From NCBI GenBank assembly GCA_945861855.1, contig CAMAWG010000005.1:1-64000 (forward strand): a DNA stretch of 64,000 nucleotides, read 5' to 3'. The stretch comes from Rhodoplanes serenus. Its GTDB lineage: Bacteria; Pseudomonadota; Alphaproteobacteria; Rhizobiales; Xanthobacteraceae. The position numbers and the translations under genes were made by a program. Below are positions 9,542 to 18,798 of the stretch, piece by piece; position 1 is the stretch's first letter; each line of letters starts with the position of its first letter. Below the pieces are notes generated by a model, which saw nothing but the letters and a program-made list of their open reading frames with translations, ran no database searches and was not told where the DNA came from.

Positions 9542-11581
9542 TCACCAAGTATAGCGCAGTTTTCCAGTGCCAGCATATTTCTGCGAGTGCGCGGCGAATT
9601 CGCCGTCGAACCTCGCGGAGAGCGAGAACCCGTTCCTGAACCAGATTTCTGCGACGGCGGAAGCAAGCAACAAATCTCTGGCAGGCGGAGCGCCGAACTC
9701 GGTGAAGCTGGATCCCGGCAGCGCCTGGAACCGGGCGGTAACGCTCGGATCGGACAAATGGTCGCGCGCCCAGGCGGCGCAGGCGCGGAGCACTAGGGCG
9801 GTGTTATGGTCAACGGGGGTGCTCCAGTCGTACCAGGCGCCAAGCTCGCTACGGACCGTGGTCGTCGTGCGCGCATCGTAGGACAGCGCGAATATCGGAG
9901 AGCCGGAGACGGCACGTTCGCTGTAGGACGGCATGTGGTAGGCCTGCAGCTGTCCGGCGATATACGGGGTGAACCCGAACTGGCCCGGCAACCGCGGCAG
10001 GTTTGGAATCGCGAAGCGATATCCGCCCTCGACCCGGCCGCCAAAGCCATTGGCGGAGAAGTCGGCGGTGAGATGATCTGTGCCGGCTACGGTCAGATAT
10101 CGGTCGGTTGACACGCGGTGCCAAGTGTAAGCGAGCGCGGCAGAGACATACGCCGCGTTGATACGCGTTGAGCTGTAGATAGCCGCCTGGAACATGTCGC
10201 TGCGGCCGCCGCCGAAGCCGCCCGACACACCATAGTTGGTGCTTCCGCCGGCGAGCGCGAAACCAACTAAAATGTGCGGTGTGACCAGATAGTCGAGGCC
10301 GGTGGCATAGCCGAAGGCGCTCACCGACCTGTTGTGGCTTCCGGCCAACGCATCACCGGCCGCATTGCTTTGGCCGCCGTAGGCCGCAGCCCAGATGCTC
10401 CAGCGGCGCGGATCGGGCGCGGAGCCGTACAGTCCCTTGTAAACCGGCGCCTTGTAAATGAGCGGCGACTGAGTCGGCTGCTGCCCCGCCGACTGAGACG
10501 GCTGCTGCTCCGCCGGCGCGAAGCCGCGATTGTCGGCGAACGGATTGGTCACCAGCGAAAGGAACGAGTTCATCGCCTGTGTCCCCGCCTGAGCGGCGCC
10601 GGTACCGGCCTCCCCCTGAAGCTGCGAGAGCGCAATCGCCAATTCGGCGGGCGACAAGTTGAAGAGGTTCGCGAATGCCAGCGGCACGGTGCCGCCACTG
10701 CCGATAAAGGCATCGATCGCATTTGCCACCGCGCGTTGACTTGCATCCGCAGAGGCCGGCAACACAAACACCAGGAGGGGAACCCCGGTCGGCCCGACAG
10801 GTCCGACGGGGCCGGCGACGAGATCGCAGACTGAGATGGTGTTGGTATCCAACGTTACCGCACCGGTGCGGGCCCAGGCGGCGCCGCAAGTGATGTTGGC
10901 TCCAGTGGTCAACGTGATGCTCGTCTGCGCGAGAATGTCTCCGGTGAACGAAGAGGTCGTACCGAGCGTTGCGGAGCTGCCGACCCGCCAAAATACATTG
11001 CCGCCTTGCGCGCCGTTGATCAGCGTTACGTTCGAAGCGCTGGCTGTGGTCAGCGTGCTCCCAATGTTGAAGATAAAGACGGCGTTGGAATTGCCCAGAG
11101 CGTTAAGCCTGAGCGTTCCGGTCAATTGAGCCGACGAACTGAAGAAATAGACGCCGGGGATCAGCGTAAGGCCGCCCAGGTTCTGACCCGTCAGGTCCAC
11201 CGTGGCAGGCCTACCCGCCAAATTGTTGAAGGCGATCGTGAGATCGTTTTGGGCCGTGATCGTGGGCCCATCGCCTATCGCATGAATCACGCCCGGTGGG
11301 ACCACCGTTCCAGGAGGAAACCCCGTGATCGCCGCCGTGCTGCTACCGAGATCTCCTGGAAGAGCGGCGGTTCCAACGATGACGCTCGGGCCCGTGTTGG
11401 TGATGCCCGTTCCGGCCATGATCGCGAAGTTGGGTATCGTGCCAAGGGGAGGCGCTTGAGCGTGGCTCCGAGAGGTCGGAACGACCATCGCCAGGCCAAG
11501 AAAAGCAATAGCCGCAATAAGACGCCGGATGCGGGGCTTGTCCGCGCAGCAACGCCGTTTGCGGTCTATGATCCCCTTCAT
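9542..11581 (-). CDS. DUF3494 (ice-binding-like) passenger fused to autotransporter beta-barrel
   Basis: N-terminal DUF3494-type region (NFAIMAGTGITNTGPSVIVG...GVIHAIGD...LTLIPGVYFFSSSAQLTGTLRLN...NVFWRVGSSATLGTTSSFTGDILAQTSIT) then ~270 aa autotransporter-type barrel ending in LRYTW; start chosen at MKGIIDRKRR. Confidence 0.8.
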   Translation of the reverse strand: MKGIIDRKRRCCADKPRIRRLIAAIAFLGLAMVVPTSRSHAQAPPLGTIPNFAIMAGTGITNTGPSVIVGTAALPGDLGSSTAAITGFPPGTVVPPGVIHAIGDGPTITAQNDLTIAFNNLAGRPATVDLTGQNLGGLTLIPGVYFFSSSAQLTGTLRLNALGNSNAVFIFNIGSTLTTASASNVTLINGAQGGNVFWRVGSSATLGTTSSFTGDILAQTSITLTTGANITCGAAWARTGAVTLDTNTISVCDLVAGPVGPVGPTGVPLLVFVLPASADASQRAVANAIDAFIGSGGTVPLAFANLFNLSPAELAIALSQLQGEAGTGAAQAGTQAMNSFLSLVTNPFADNRGFAPAEQQPSQSAGQQPTQSPLIYKAPVYKGLYGSAPDPRRWSIWAAAYGGQSNAAGDALAGSHNRSVSAFGYATGLDYLVTPHILVGFALAGGSTNYGVSGGFGGGRSDMFQAAIYSSTRINAAYVSAALAYTWHRVSTDRYLTVAGTDHLTADFSANGFGGRVEGGYRFAIPNLPRLPGQFGFTPYIAGQLQAYHMPSYSERAVSGSPIFALSYDARTTTTVRSELGAWYDWSTPVDHNTALVLRACAAWARDHLSDPSVTARFQALPGSSFTEFGAPPARDLLLASAVAEIWFRNGFSLSARFDGEFAAHSQKYAGTGKLRYTW

Positions 11582-11774
11582 TGGAAACTCTCTCGCCACT
11601 AAAGGGTGACGAGGATGAGTAGTAGATACTGACGTCGGGGCTGCAGTGGTACGAAGGTACAATGGGGCAATTGTCAACGGCTGATTCAATCAACCAAAGC
11701 GAACTCGAATGCGAAATCCAATTGCAGAACCACATGCCGCAGAGTTTGCGAAGCTATCGTGAAGTGCCGGAATC

Positions 11775-11891
11775 CATTCCGGTGGTGACGTTCGGCGCGA
11801 CCGGCGCTTTGCTCATGGTGATCGGCCGGAAGGTGTTCGCCCGGCTCTACCGGGTCGAGACCCTCGACGTTCCGCGGCGCTGACCGCCGCC
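11775..11891. repeat. Direct repeat copy B: diverged duplicate of the MFS gene 3' end
   Basis: Near-identical to 9274..9394 including stop codon and gctgaccgccgcc; in-frame peptide VIGRKVFARLYRVETLDVPRR vs LIGRKVFAPLYRVETLDMQRR. Confidence 0.85.
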
Positions 11892-12653
11892 GCCGTTGGC
11901 GAGCGAGGGTTTGGGCGGCGCAATCCTGGCCGCCGCGGCTTTGACCTTGGCGGTGTTGGCCGGTGTCGGCGCGAGCCAGTGGTCGATGAACTCGGAGAGC
12001 CAGGCACGACAGGCCGGATCGTGCATCAGGCGGCCTTCGAAATGCGTCTCGCGAGGCTTCGCGTTCGGCAACGCCATGCGCTCGTGGCCGCGCGTGGTCC
12101 AGCGGCACATGGTGGCGTGGGTGACGTCCATGTGGAACTGCAGCGCATAGGCGGTGCCGCCATAGCTGAAAGCCTGCACCGGAAACGAATCGCCCTCCGC
12201 CAGCATTACCGCCTTGTCCGGCAGATCGAAGCCCTCGCGGTGCCACTGATAGACATGGCCGGGCCAGTCCTTGCAGACGGCGCGCCCGGCAGCGGTCGGG
12301 CGGATCGGGTAGTAGCCGACCTCGGCATGACCGTCAGCGTGCTTGTAAACCCGTGCGCCCAGCCGCTTGGCCAGCATCTGCGCGCCAAGGCAAATGCCGA
12401 GGAACGGCTTCTTTTCCTTCAGCGCCACGCCGATCCAGTCGATCTCGCGCTTGACGATCTCGTCGTCATCGTTGGCGCTCTGCGGCCCGCCGAAAATGAC
12501 GGCGCCGCTGTGCTCTTCCAGAGTCTTCGGCAGATCGTCGCCGAATCGCGGACGGCGCACGTCGAGCGGGATGTCGCGGTTTCTGAGCTGGATTGCGATC
12601 CGGCCGGGGGTGGAAAGCTCCCCGTGCAGGACGATCAGAATGGGAGGACGCAT
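11847..12653 (-). CDS. Class I glutamine amidotransferase-like (GMP synthase-type) protein
   Basis: GICLGAQMLAKRLGA nucleophile elbow and ALQFHMDV motif; start at MRPPILIV. Confidence 0.8.
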   Translation of the reverse strand: MRPPILIVLHGELSTPGRIAIQLRNRDIPLDVRRPRFGDDLPKTLEEHSGAVIFGGPQSANDDDEIVKREIDWIGVALKEKKPFLGICLGAQMLAKRLGARVYKHADGHAEVGYYPIRPTAAGRAVCKDWPGHVYQWHREGFDLPDKAVMLAEGDSFPVQAFSYGGTAYALQFHMDVTHATMCRWTTRGHERMALPNAKPRETHFEGRLMHDPACRAWLSEFIDHWLAPTPANTAKVKAAAARIAPPKPSLANGGGGQRRGTSRVSTR

Positions 12654-12790
12654 TGTGCAGAAAAGCCCATCAGGCAGAAGGTTCATGCCACCAAACGAGG
12701 CAATCGGCGTGCCAATCAACTCCTACCGCGTTGCCGCGCGATTGCAAGACCGCCGGCGCGGGACCGATATGCCTTGGCTACAGGGCTGTT

Positions 12791-13579
12791 TCAGCGCCGG
12801 CCCGACCGCCCGACCTGACGCGCTTCGAGCCGCGGGAGCAGGATCCGGCGCGGCACGATTCGCGGCAGGATCGCGAACATGAGCCTGCAAGGCCATCCCG
12901 GCACGACGACCCGCCGCCCCCGCATCAGGCCGCGATAGCCGTCGGCCGCCACGCGCTCCGCGGAAACCGCGAGCGGCCACGGCGGCTCCGCTTCCGCGAT
13001 CCCGGCGCGGGCCTGGAATTCGGAGGCGACCGGCCCCGGACACAGGCACGTCACGCGGACGCCCCGCGGCGCCAGCTCCTGATGCAGCGCTTCGCTCAGC
13101 GACAGCACGAACGCCTTGCTGGCGTAATAGACCGCCGAGCCCGGCCCCGGCATGACGCCGGCCACCGAACCGACGTTGAGGATGCCGCCGCGATGGCGCG
13201 CCAGGCTCTCGACAAAGCCGAGCGACAGATCGGTGAGTGCGCGCATGTTCAGGTCGATCATGCCGAGCTGTTCGTCGCGGTCGAGATCGGCGGCGCGGCC
13301 GACCAGCCCGAAGCCCGCGTTGTTGACGATGTACTGCGGCTCGAGCGCGCGGGCGGCCAGAGCCTCGCCGATCCGCGCCGTGGCGTCCGGCAGCGCAAGG
13401 TCAATCGCCAGCACCACCGGCCTCGTACGGCCAGCCGCCGCGATCTCATCGGCCAGCTCGTTCAGCCGAGCTTCGCGGCGCGCCACCAGCACCAGAGCGT
13501 GACCGTTGCCCGCAAAGACGCGCGCCAGCTCCCGGCCGATACCGGCCGAAGCGCCGGTGATGACGGTGACCGGCGTCAT
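12791..13579 (-). CDS. SDR-family oxidoreductase
   Basis: TGASAGIG cofactor motif, NNAG, YYASK catalytic motif; start at MTPVTVITGAS. Confidence 0.85.
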   Translation of the reverse strand: MTPVTVITGASAGIGRELARVFAGNGHALVLVARREARLNELADEIAAAGRTRPVVLAIDLALPDATARIGEALAARALEPQYIVNNAGFGLVGRAADLDRDEQLGMIDLNMRALTDLSLGFVESLARHRGGILNVGSVAGVMPGPGSAVYYASKAFVLSLSEALHQELAPRGVRVTCLCPGPVASEFQARAGIAEAEPPWPLAVSAERVAADGYRGLMRGRRVVVPGWPCRLMFAILPRIVPRRILLPRLEARQVGRSGRR

Positions 13580-13767
13580 GCGCCACTGCTGCGCGCCGCC
13601 GCGCGATGGCGAAGCGCAATGCGTTCCGTCGACGACACGCCGAGCAGATCGGCGACGAGGCTCTTGATGACGTCGAACAAGGAAGTCTCCGGGAGGCGGT
13701 GCCGTTCGCCCGCGAGAATACTTATGCACGCGAAAGGGCAGCGCAATCGGGGCAGCCGGAGCGTCGC

Positions 13768-14367
13768 CTAATTGATCGCCTTGGCCTTGCGTGCGCTCTC
13801 GTCCAGCAGCCGCAGATTGTTGGCGATGTAGGGGCTTTTCGGGTCCTTGGCCTGCGCCGCGCGTAACGTCGCGCGGGCGCGGCCATAGTCGCCGCGCAGC
13901 ATGTAGGAGAAGCCCTGGTTGTTCATGATCTCGGGCGTCGGCCCGACAATCTTGATGGCCTGCCCATAGGCGCGGTCGGCGAGATCGAAGCGCTTGAGGC
14001 GGTCGTAGGCCGCGGCGAGCCCGACCCAGGCTTCGGCGTCGCGCGGATGCAATTCCACCGCCCTGCGGAAATGCCGCTCGGCCAGACCGTAGCTGCCCTG
14101 CCGGAAATATTTCTTGCCAACGCTCAGATCGTCGTTGGGGTCGGTGCCGAGAAGCTCGGGCGTTGCCGGCGGCGGCGTGCCGGGCACATCGGGCGTGAAA
14201 ATCGAGCCGGTGGTCTCGCTGTCGGGCGCAGCACTGCCTGAGGGCGCGCGGAGCTTGTCGCCGAGCTTCACGAACGGATTATCGGAGGTGGATATGGTCT
14301 CGCAGCCCGCGAGCCAGAGCAGGCTCACGGCGGCGAGGACGACGCGACTGACTCGCAAACCCATCAC
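13768..14367 (-). CDS. tadD: TPR lipoprotein, TadD-like
   Basis: Lipobox LAGC, TPR repeats, location at the tad locus. Confidence 0.7.
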   Translation of the reverse strand: MMGLRVSRVVLAAVSLLWLAGCETISTSDNPFVKLGDKLRAPSGSAAPDSETTGSIFTPDVPGTPPPATPELLGTDPNDDLSVGKKYFRQGSYGLAERHFRRAVELHPRDAEAWVGLAAAYDRLKRFDLADRAYGQAIKIVGPTPEIMNNQGFSYMLRGDYGRARATLRAAQAKDPKSPYIANNLRLLDESARKAKAIN

Positions 14368-14545
14368 GCACTCCGGGACGGTGCGCGGCTAGGCCCAGGT
14401 GGTTAAGATTTTGCTCTGCTGGAGAGTGGCTATAAGCAATTGATAATTCACGCGAATAATTCGTTCGCGTGAAAGTTGCCGGGTTAACCGGGTGCCGACA
14501 AATCTCCGCTATTGCGCCCCGGTTCGGCCCCGAAGCGGTGGTGAT

Positions 14546-15154
14546 ATGGCCCGCTCGCCGCTTCGCTCGAGGGGGACGCCCGTGCTTTCGATCAATCCAC
14601 TGCTCGCCCGGCTCTTTCCAAAGCTGGCCTATCAGCTTGTGCCGGCCGCGGTGGTCACCACCGTGGGCGTTCTGCTGCTGAGCAACCTTGCCAAGGCCCC
14701 GGACATCACGACGGACGCGGCACCGGTCGAGGCCGCGATCAACGCGGAGGCGGTCTTCAGGATCGTCCCCCGCGAGACCGCAGAGACCGTGGCCAGCCCC
14801 GACGCGGAGCGGGAGGCAAAGCGCGTCAAGGCGGCAGCCTCCCAGCCGAAGCCGCTCCCGGCCAACACCGTCACGCCGCAATCGCGCAAGCCCGGCGATC
14901 CGGCAGCACCACGCCAGGTTGCAAGCGCTCCGGTCGCGCCGCCCATCATGCTCGGCCCCGAGCAGCCGCAAGCGGTGGCGGTTCAGCCGCCCGGAAGCGA
15001 AAACACCGTCATGAGCAAGCTGCTCAGCGCCACGACGGCGGTCCAGCAGATGCCGCAGCGGGCGGCGCGCTCGGTGGCGGGCTGGTTTTCGGAATCCGCG
15101 CCGCCCCGGCCACCGGCCCCGGTGCCTGTGCAGAACTTCCAGGCTTCGATGTAA
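14546..15154 (+). CDS. Hypothetical protein with N-terminal TM segment, antiparallel within tad locus
   Basis: ORF with a plausible TM (YQLVPAAVVTTVGVLLLS) followed by a low-complexity Pro/Ala-rich tail. Confidence 0.5.
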   Translation: MARSPLRSRGTPVLSINPLLARLFPKLAYQLVPAAVVTTVGVLLLSNLAKAPDITTDAAPVEAAINAEAVFRIVPRETAETVASPDAEREAKRVKAAASQPKPLPANTVTPQSRKPGDPAAPRQVASAPVAPPIMLGPEQPQAVAVQPPGSENTVMSKLLSATTAVQQMPQRAARSVAGWFSESAPPRPPAPVPVQNFQASM

Positions 15155-15189
15155 CCTTGCCGCCGCGCCTTCAAGGCGCGGAGGCCGGT

Positions 15190-16146
15190 TCAATAATTCC
15201 CGAGATGCAGCCGCACGAACACCGGCAGCAGGATGACGACGAACAGCACCGGGAAGATGCAGATCATCATCGGCACCGCCAATTTGGCCGGCAGGCTGTA
15301 GGCCTTCTCCTCCGCGCGCGACAGCCGCTTGTGGCGCATGTCGTCCGAATAGACCCGCAGCGCATCGGTGATGCTGGAGCCCAGCTCCGCCGACTGCTGG
15401 ATCAGCGTCGCGAACGAGCGCGCCTCCTCGATGCCGAGACGGTCGCCGAAGTGCTCGAGCGCGGCGCTCATGGTCTTGCCGGCGCGGATCTCGAGATTGG
15501 TCATGTGGATGTTGGCGGTCAGCGACGGATAGGAATCGCCCAGCTCCCGGCCGACGCGCTCCAGCGACGCCTCCATGCTGAGACCTGCGTCGGCGCACAC
15601 CACCAGCAGGTCCATGAAATCGGGAAAGTCGGCCTGATGCTCGGCCTTGCGGCTCCTGATGCGCTTGTCGATGTAGAGGCTCGGCGCCAGATAGCCGACG
15701 ATGCCGCCGAGCCCGCTGAACAGCCAGAAGTGCGGCGTGCCCTGCTCCATCGGAAGAAAGAAGAAGGCCAGCGCCGCAAAGGCTATGGCGAACGCGGTGC
15801 GGCCGAGGAAGAAGTACGCCACCGCGCGCTGGTCGTAGATGCCGGCCTGGATCATCCGGCGGCGCAGCACCTTGGTCTCTTCGTTGTTGCCCACCGAATA
15901 ATGCTTGGCGGTGTATTCGACGACGCGCGCCGCGGCCTTCAAGCTCGAATGCCGCAACGAGCGGGACCCGCCGGAGCGTTCCATATCGGCGAGCCCGCCG
16001 CCGATGTTAGCGGCGCGGCGCTTCACCGAGCCCTGCACACGCACCACCGCCATGATGCAGAACGTGAGCGTGGCGGCGGCGAGAAACACCAGCACCCCGA
16101 CCAGGGTGGTGTTGCCGTCGCTCAGGAGCATTTCAAAGCCGCCCAT
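15190..16146 (-). CDS. tadC: TadC, type II secretion system F-family protein
   Basis: T2SF pattern (MDLLVVCADAGLSMEASLERVGREL...ADLGSSITDALRVYSDDMRHKR-like) and synteny. Confidence 0.85.
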   Translation of the reverse strand: MGGFEMLLSDGNTTLVGVLVFLAAATLTFCIMAVVRVQGSVKRRAANIGGGLADMERSGGSRSLRHSSLKAAARVVEYTAKHYSVGNNEETKVLRRRMIQAGIYDQRAVAYFFLGRTAFAIAFAALAFFFLPMEQGTPHFWLFSGLGGIVGYLAPSLYIDKRIRSRKAEHQADFPDFMDLLVVCADAGLSMEASLERVGRELGDSYPSLTANIHMTNLEIRAGKTMSAALEHFGDRLGIEEARSFATLIQQSAELGSSITDALRVYSDDMRHKRLSRAEEKAYSLPAKLAVPMMICIFPVLFVVILLPVFVRLHLGNY

Positions 16147-16159
16147 CGAGAGCCTCTGC

Positions 16160-17176
16160 TCAAATCTTGAAATTGACCATGCGGTACATGATGAAGTTGC
16201 CGACCCCCATCCAGCAGCCGGCCGCAGCGAGGCACATCTTGGTCAGGTCCTCGTGCCAGACGCTGGCGTAGAATTCGGGCGTGACGACCTGGATCACCAG
16301 GAACATCAGGATCGGCAGCGACGACAGGATCATCGCCGACGCGCGGCCCTCGGACGCCAGCGCCCTGATCTTGCGCCGCATCTTGAATCGCTGACGGATC
16401 ACCGCGGAAAGATTCTCCAGGATTTCGCCGAGATTGCCGCCGGTCGAGCTCTGGATCGCCACCGCAGTCACGAACAGCGGCAGGTCGTCCTGGCCGATGC
16501 GGAAATACAGATTGCGCATGCCGGTTTCGAGATCGGCGCCGTAGGTGATCTCGTCGGCGACGATGCCGAACTCGCCGCCGACCGGATCCGCCATCTCGCG
16601 CGCCACCATGGTGATGGCGATCGGCACCGGGTGCCCGGCGCGCAGGCTGCGCACGATGATGTCCAGCGCATCGGGGAACTGCGCGCCGAACTTCCTTTGC
16701 CGCCGGGCGCGCTTGAACTTGAGCACCAGAAGCGGCAGCAGCGTGCAGCAGAACAGCGCGGCGCCGCAGGCCTCAAGCAGATTCTCGCGCGTCGCCATCA
16801 CCAGGCCGAAGGCAAACATCGTGGTGACGGCAACGTAGATCGCGAGCTTGACGATGCCGACCGTCAGGCCGGACTGCAGGATCAGCCGGTTGAGTGCGAC
16901 CAGCGGCAGCCGGTAGTCGCCGGCGGTGCTCAAGCCCCGCTCGCGGCGCAATTGCACCAGCATGGCTTCGCGGTCGGGCTGGTTGTCCAACAGCCGCAGG
17001 CGGCGGTTGATGTTCTTGCGGTACGACCGCGTGTTGAAGAACAGCAGATAGATGCCTTCGGCGAACAGCCCCGCGGCGAGCGCCACGAACAGATAGATCA
17101 CGTAGATCGTGTCGATCTCGAACGGGATCACTGCCAGAGCTCGTTTCTTGGCGATTGATGCATGGAGCTGCCGCAA
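16160..17176 (-). CDS. tadB: TadB, type II secretion system F-family protein
   Basis: T2SF pattern (LDIIVRSLRAGHPVPIAITMVARE...STGGNLGEILENLSAVIRQR) and synteny; exact start uncertain. Confidence 0.85.
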   Translation of the reverse strand: MRQLHASIAKKRALAVIPFEIDTIYVIYLFVALAAGLFAEGIYLLFFNTRSYRKNINRRLRLLDNQPDREAMLVQLRRERGLSTAGDYRLPLVALNRLILQSGLTVGIVKLAIYVAVTTMFAFGLVMATRENLLEACGAALFCCTLLPLLVLKFKRARRQRKFGAQFPDALDIIVRSLRAGHPVPIAITMVAREMADPVGGEFGIVADEITYGADLETGMRNLYFRIGQDDLPLFVTAVAIQSSTGGNLGEILENLSAVIRQRFKMRRKIRALASEGRASAMILSSLPILMFLVIQVVTPEFYASVWHEDLTKMCLAAAGCWMGVGNFIMYRMVNFKI

Positions 17177-17186
17177 CGGCGCCGCG

Positions 17187-17294
17187 CTCCCCTCCCCCTT
17201 GTGGGGAGGGGTCGGGGGTGGGGAGCTGGGGATCGAGTGCGCACGAAGAAGAGAAGACCCCTACCCCAACCCTCCCCCACAGGGGGGGAGGGAG
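17187..17294. repeat. Intergenic palindromic repeat (C/G-run type) between cpaF and tadB
   Basis: ctcccctcccccttgtggggagggg ... ccctcccccacagggggggaggga inverted arms. Confidence 0.75.
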
Positions 17295-17358
17295 CCCGCT
17301 GCCTGTGTTGCGAGGGTTGAGAGACACTCATCAGTCCAAAGTCCATCTGCAAACCCGT

Positions 17359-18795
17359 CTACAGCGGCTTGCTGGGGTCGAAGGTGCTGCCGGCAATCTT
17401 GATGCCGCGCGCGGCCAGCTCGGTGAGGAACCGCGGCCGCACGCCGGTCGCGACGAAATGACCCTCGACGGTGCCGTCGTCGGCGGTCCCGGTCCGCACG
17501 TATTTGAAGATTTCCTGCATCTGCACGATGTCGCCCTCCATGCCGGTGATCTCGGCGACGGAGGTGACGCGGCGCTTGCCGTCGGACATGCGCTGGAGCT
17601 GCACGATCATGCGGACGGCGGCAGCGATCTGGCCGCGGACCGAGGCGATGGTCATCGGCAGGCCGGCCATGCCGACAAGCTGCTCGAGGCGCGAGATCGC
17701 CTCGCGGGGGTTGTTGGCGTGGATGGTGGCCATCGAGCCTTCGTGGCCCGTGTTCATCACCTGCAGCATGTCGAAGGCCTCCTCGCCGCGGCACTCGCCG
17801 AGAATGATGCGCTCGGGGCGCATGCGGAGCGCGTTCTTGACCAGCTCGCGCTGGCGAATCTCGCCCTTGCCCTCGATGTTGGGCGGCCGCGTCTCCATGC
17901 GCGCGACATGCGGCTGCTGCAGTTGCAGCTCGGCCGCGTCCTCGATGGTGATGAGCCGCTCTTTTTCCGAGATGAACGCCGACAGCGCATTGAGCATCGT
18001 GGTCTTGCCGGAGCCGGTGCCGCCCGAGATGATCGTGGTGATGCGCGACTTCACCGCAGCGGCGAGCAGCTCGGCCATCTGCGGCTTAATCGCGCCGATG
18101 TCGATCAGCTTGTTCAGGTTGAACGGCTTCTTGGAAAATTTCCGGATCGAGACGAGCGGCCCGTCCACGCCGATCGGCCGCACCGCGACGTTGACGCGGG
18201 AGCCGTCGAGCAGGCGCGCGTCGCAGAGCGGATGCGATTCGTCGACCCGGCGGCCGACCGCCGAGACGATCTTGTTGATGATGCGCAGAAGATGCGCCTC
18301 GTCCTTGAAGCGGCAGGCGACCGGCTCAAGCAGGCCGCCGCGCTCGACGAAGGTCGATTCGTGGCCGTTGATCAGAATGTCGCTGATGCTCAGGTCCTTG
18401 AGCAGCGGCTCGAGCGGCCCCAGCCCGGTCATCTCGTCGAGGATTTCCGCGACGAATTCGTTGAGCTCCTGCGTGTTCAGCGCCAGGCGTTCGACCACGA
18501 TGTATTGGGTGACGAGCTGCTGGATGTGCTGGCGCATCTCGTCTTCGGGCAGCTTCTCCAGCGCGGAGAGATTGATCTCCTCGATCAGTCTGCGGTGCAG
18601 CCGGACCTTGGCGTCGAGCAGCTTGTCGGACAGCAGCGGACTGGCCGGCTCGGCCGGGAGCTTGTCCTTGGCGGGCTCCGGCTCGGGAGCCATCCACGAC
18701 ATCGGCGCAGCCGCGGGCGGCGGCGCTTCGATCGCGGGCTCGGGCCCGGTGTTGCGTCGGAGACTGAAGCGGCCGGCCATGTTCATTTCGCCCAA
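17359..18795 (-). CDS. cpaF: CpaF/TadA pilus assembly ATPase
   Basis: Walker A ISGGTGSGKTTMLNALS, Asp box RLITIEDAAEL, Walker B region RPERIILGECRGEEAFDMLQ. Confidence 0.9.
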   Translation of the reverse strand: MGEMNMAGRFSLRRNTGPEPAIEAPPPAAAPMSWMAPEPEPAKDKLPAEPASPLLSDKLLDAKVRLHRRLIEEINLSALEKLPEDEMRQHIQQLVTQYIVVERLALNTQELNEFVAEILDEMTGLGPLEPLLKDLSISDILINGHESTFVERGGLLEPVACRFKDEAHLLRIINKIVSAVGRRVDESHPLCDARLLDGSRVNVAVRPIGVDGPLVSIRKFSKKPFNLNKLIDIGAIKPQMAELLAAAVKSRITTIISGGTGSGKTTMLNALSAFISEKERLITIEDAAELQLQQPHVARMETRPPNIEGKGEIRQRELVKNALRMRPERIILGECRGEEAFDMLQVMNTGHEGSMATIHANNPREAISRLEQLVGMAGLPMTIASVRGQIAAAVRMIVQLQRMSDGKRRVTSVAEITGMEGDIVQMQEIFKYVRTGTADDGTVEGHFVATGVRPRFLTELAARGIKIAGSTFDPSKPL

Positions 18796-18798
18796 TTC

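Noticed and set aside
9395-11774. Transposon or integrase-borne element around the autotransporter
   Set aside because: No transposase, integrase or terminal inverted repeats found; only the direct repeat of the MFS end supports insertion.
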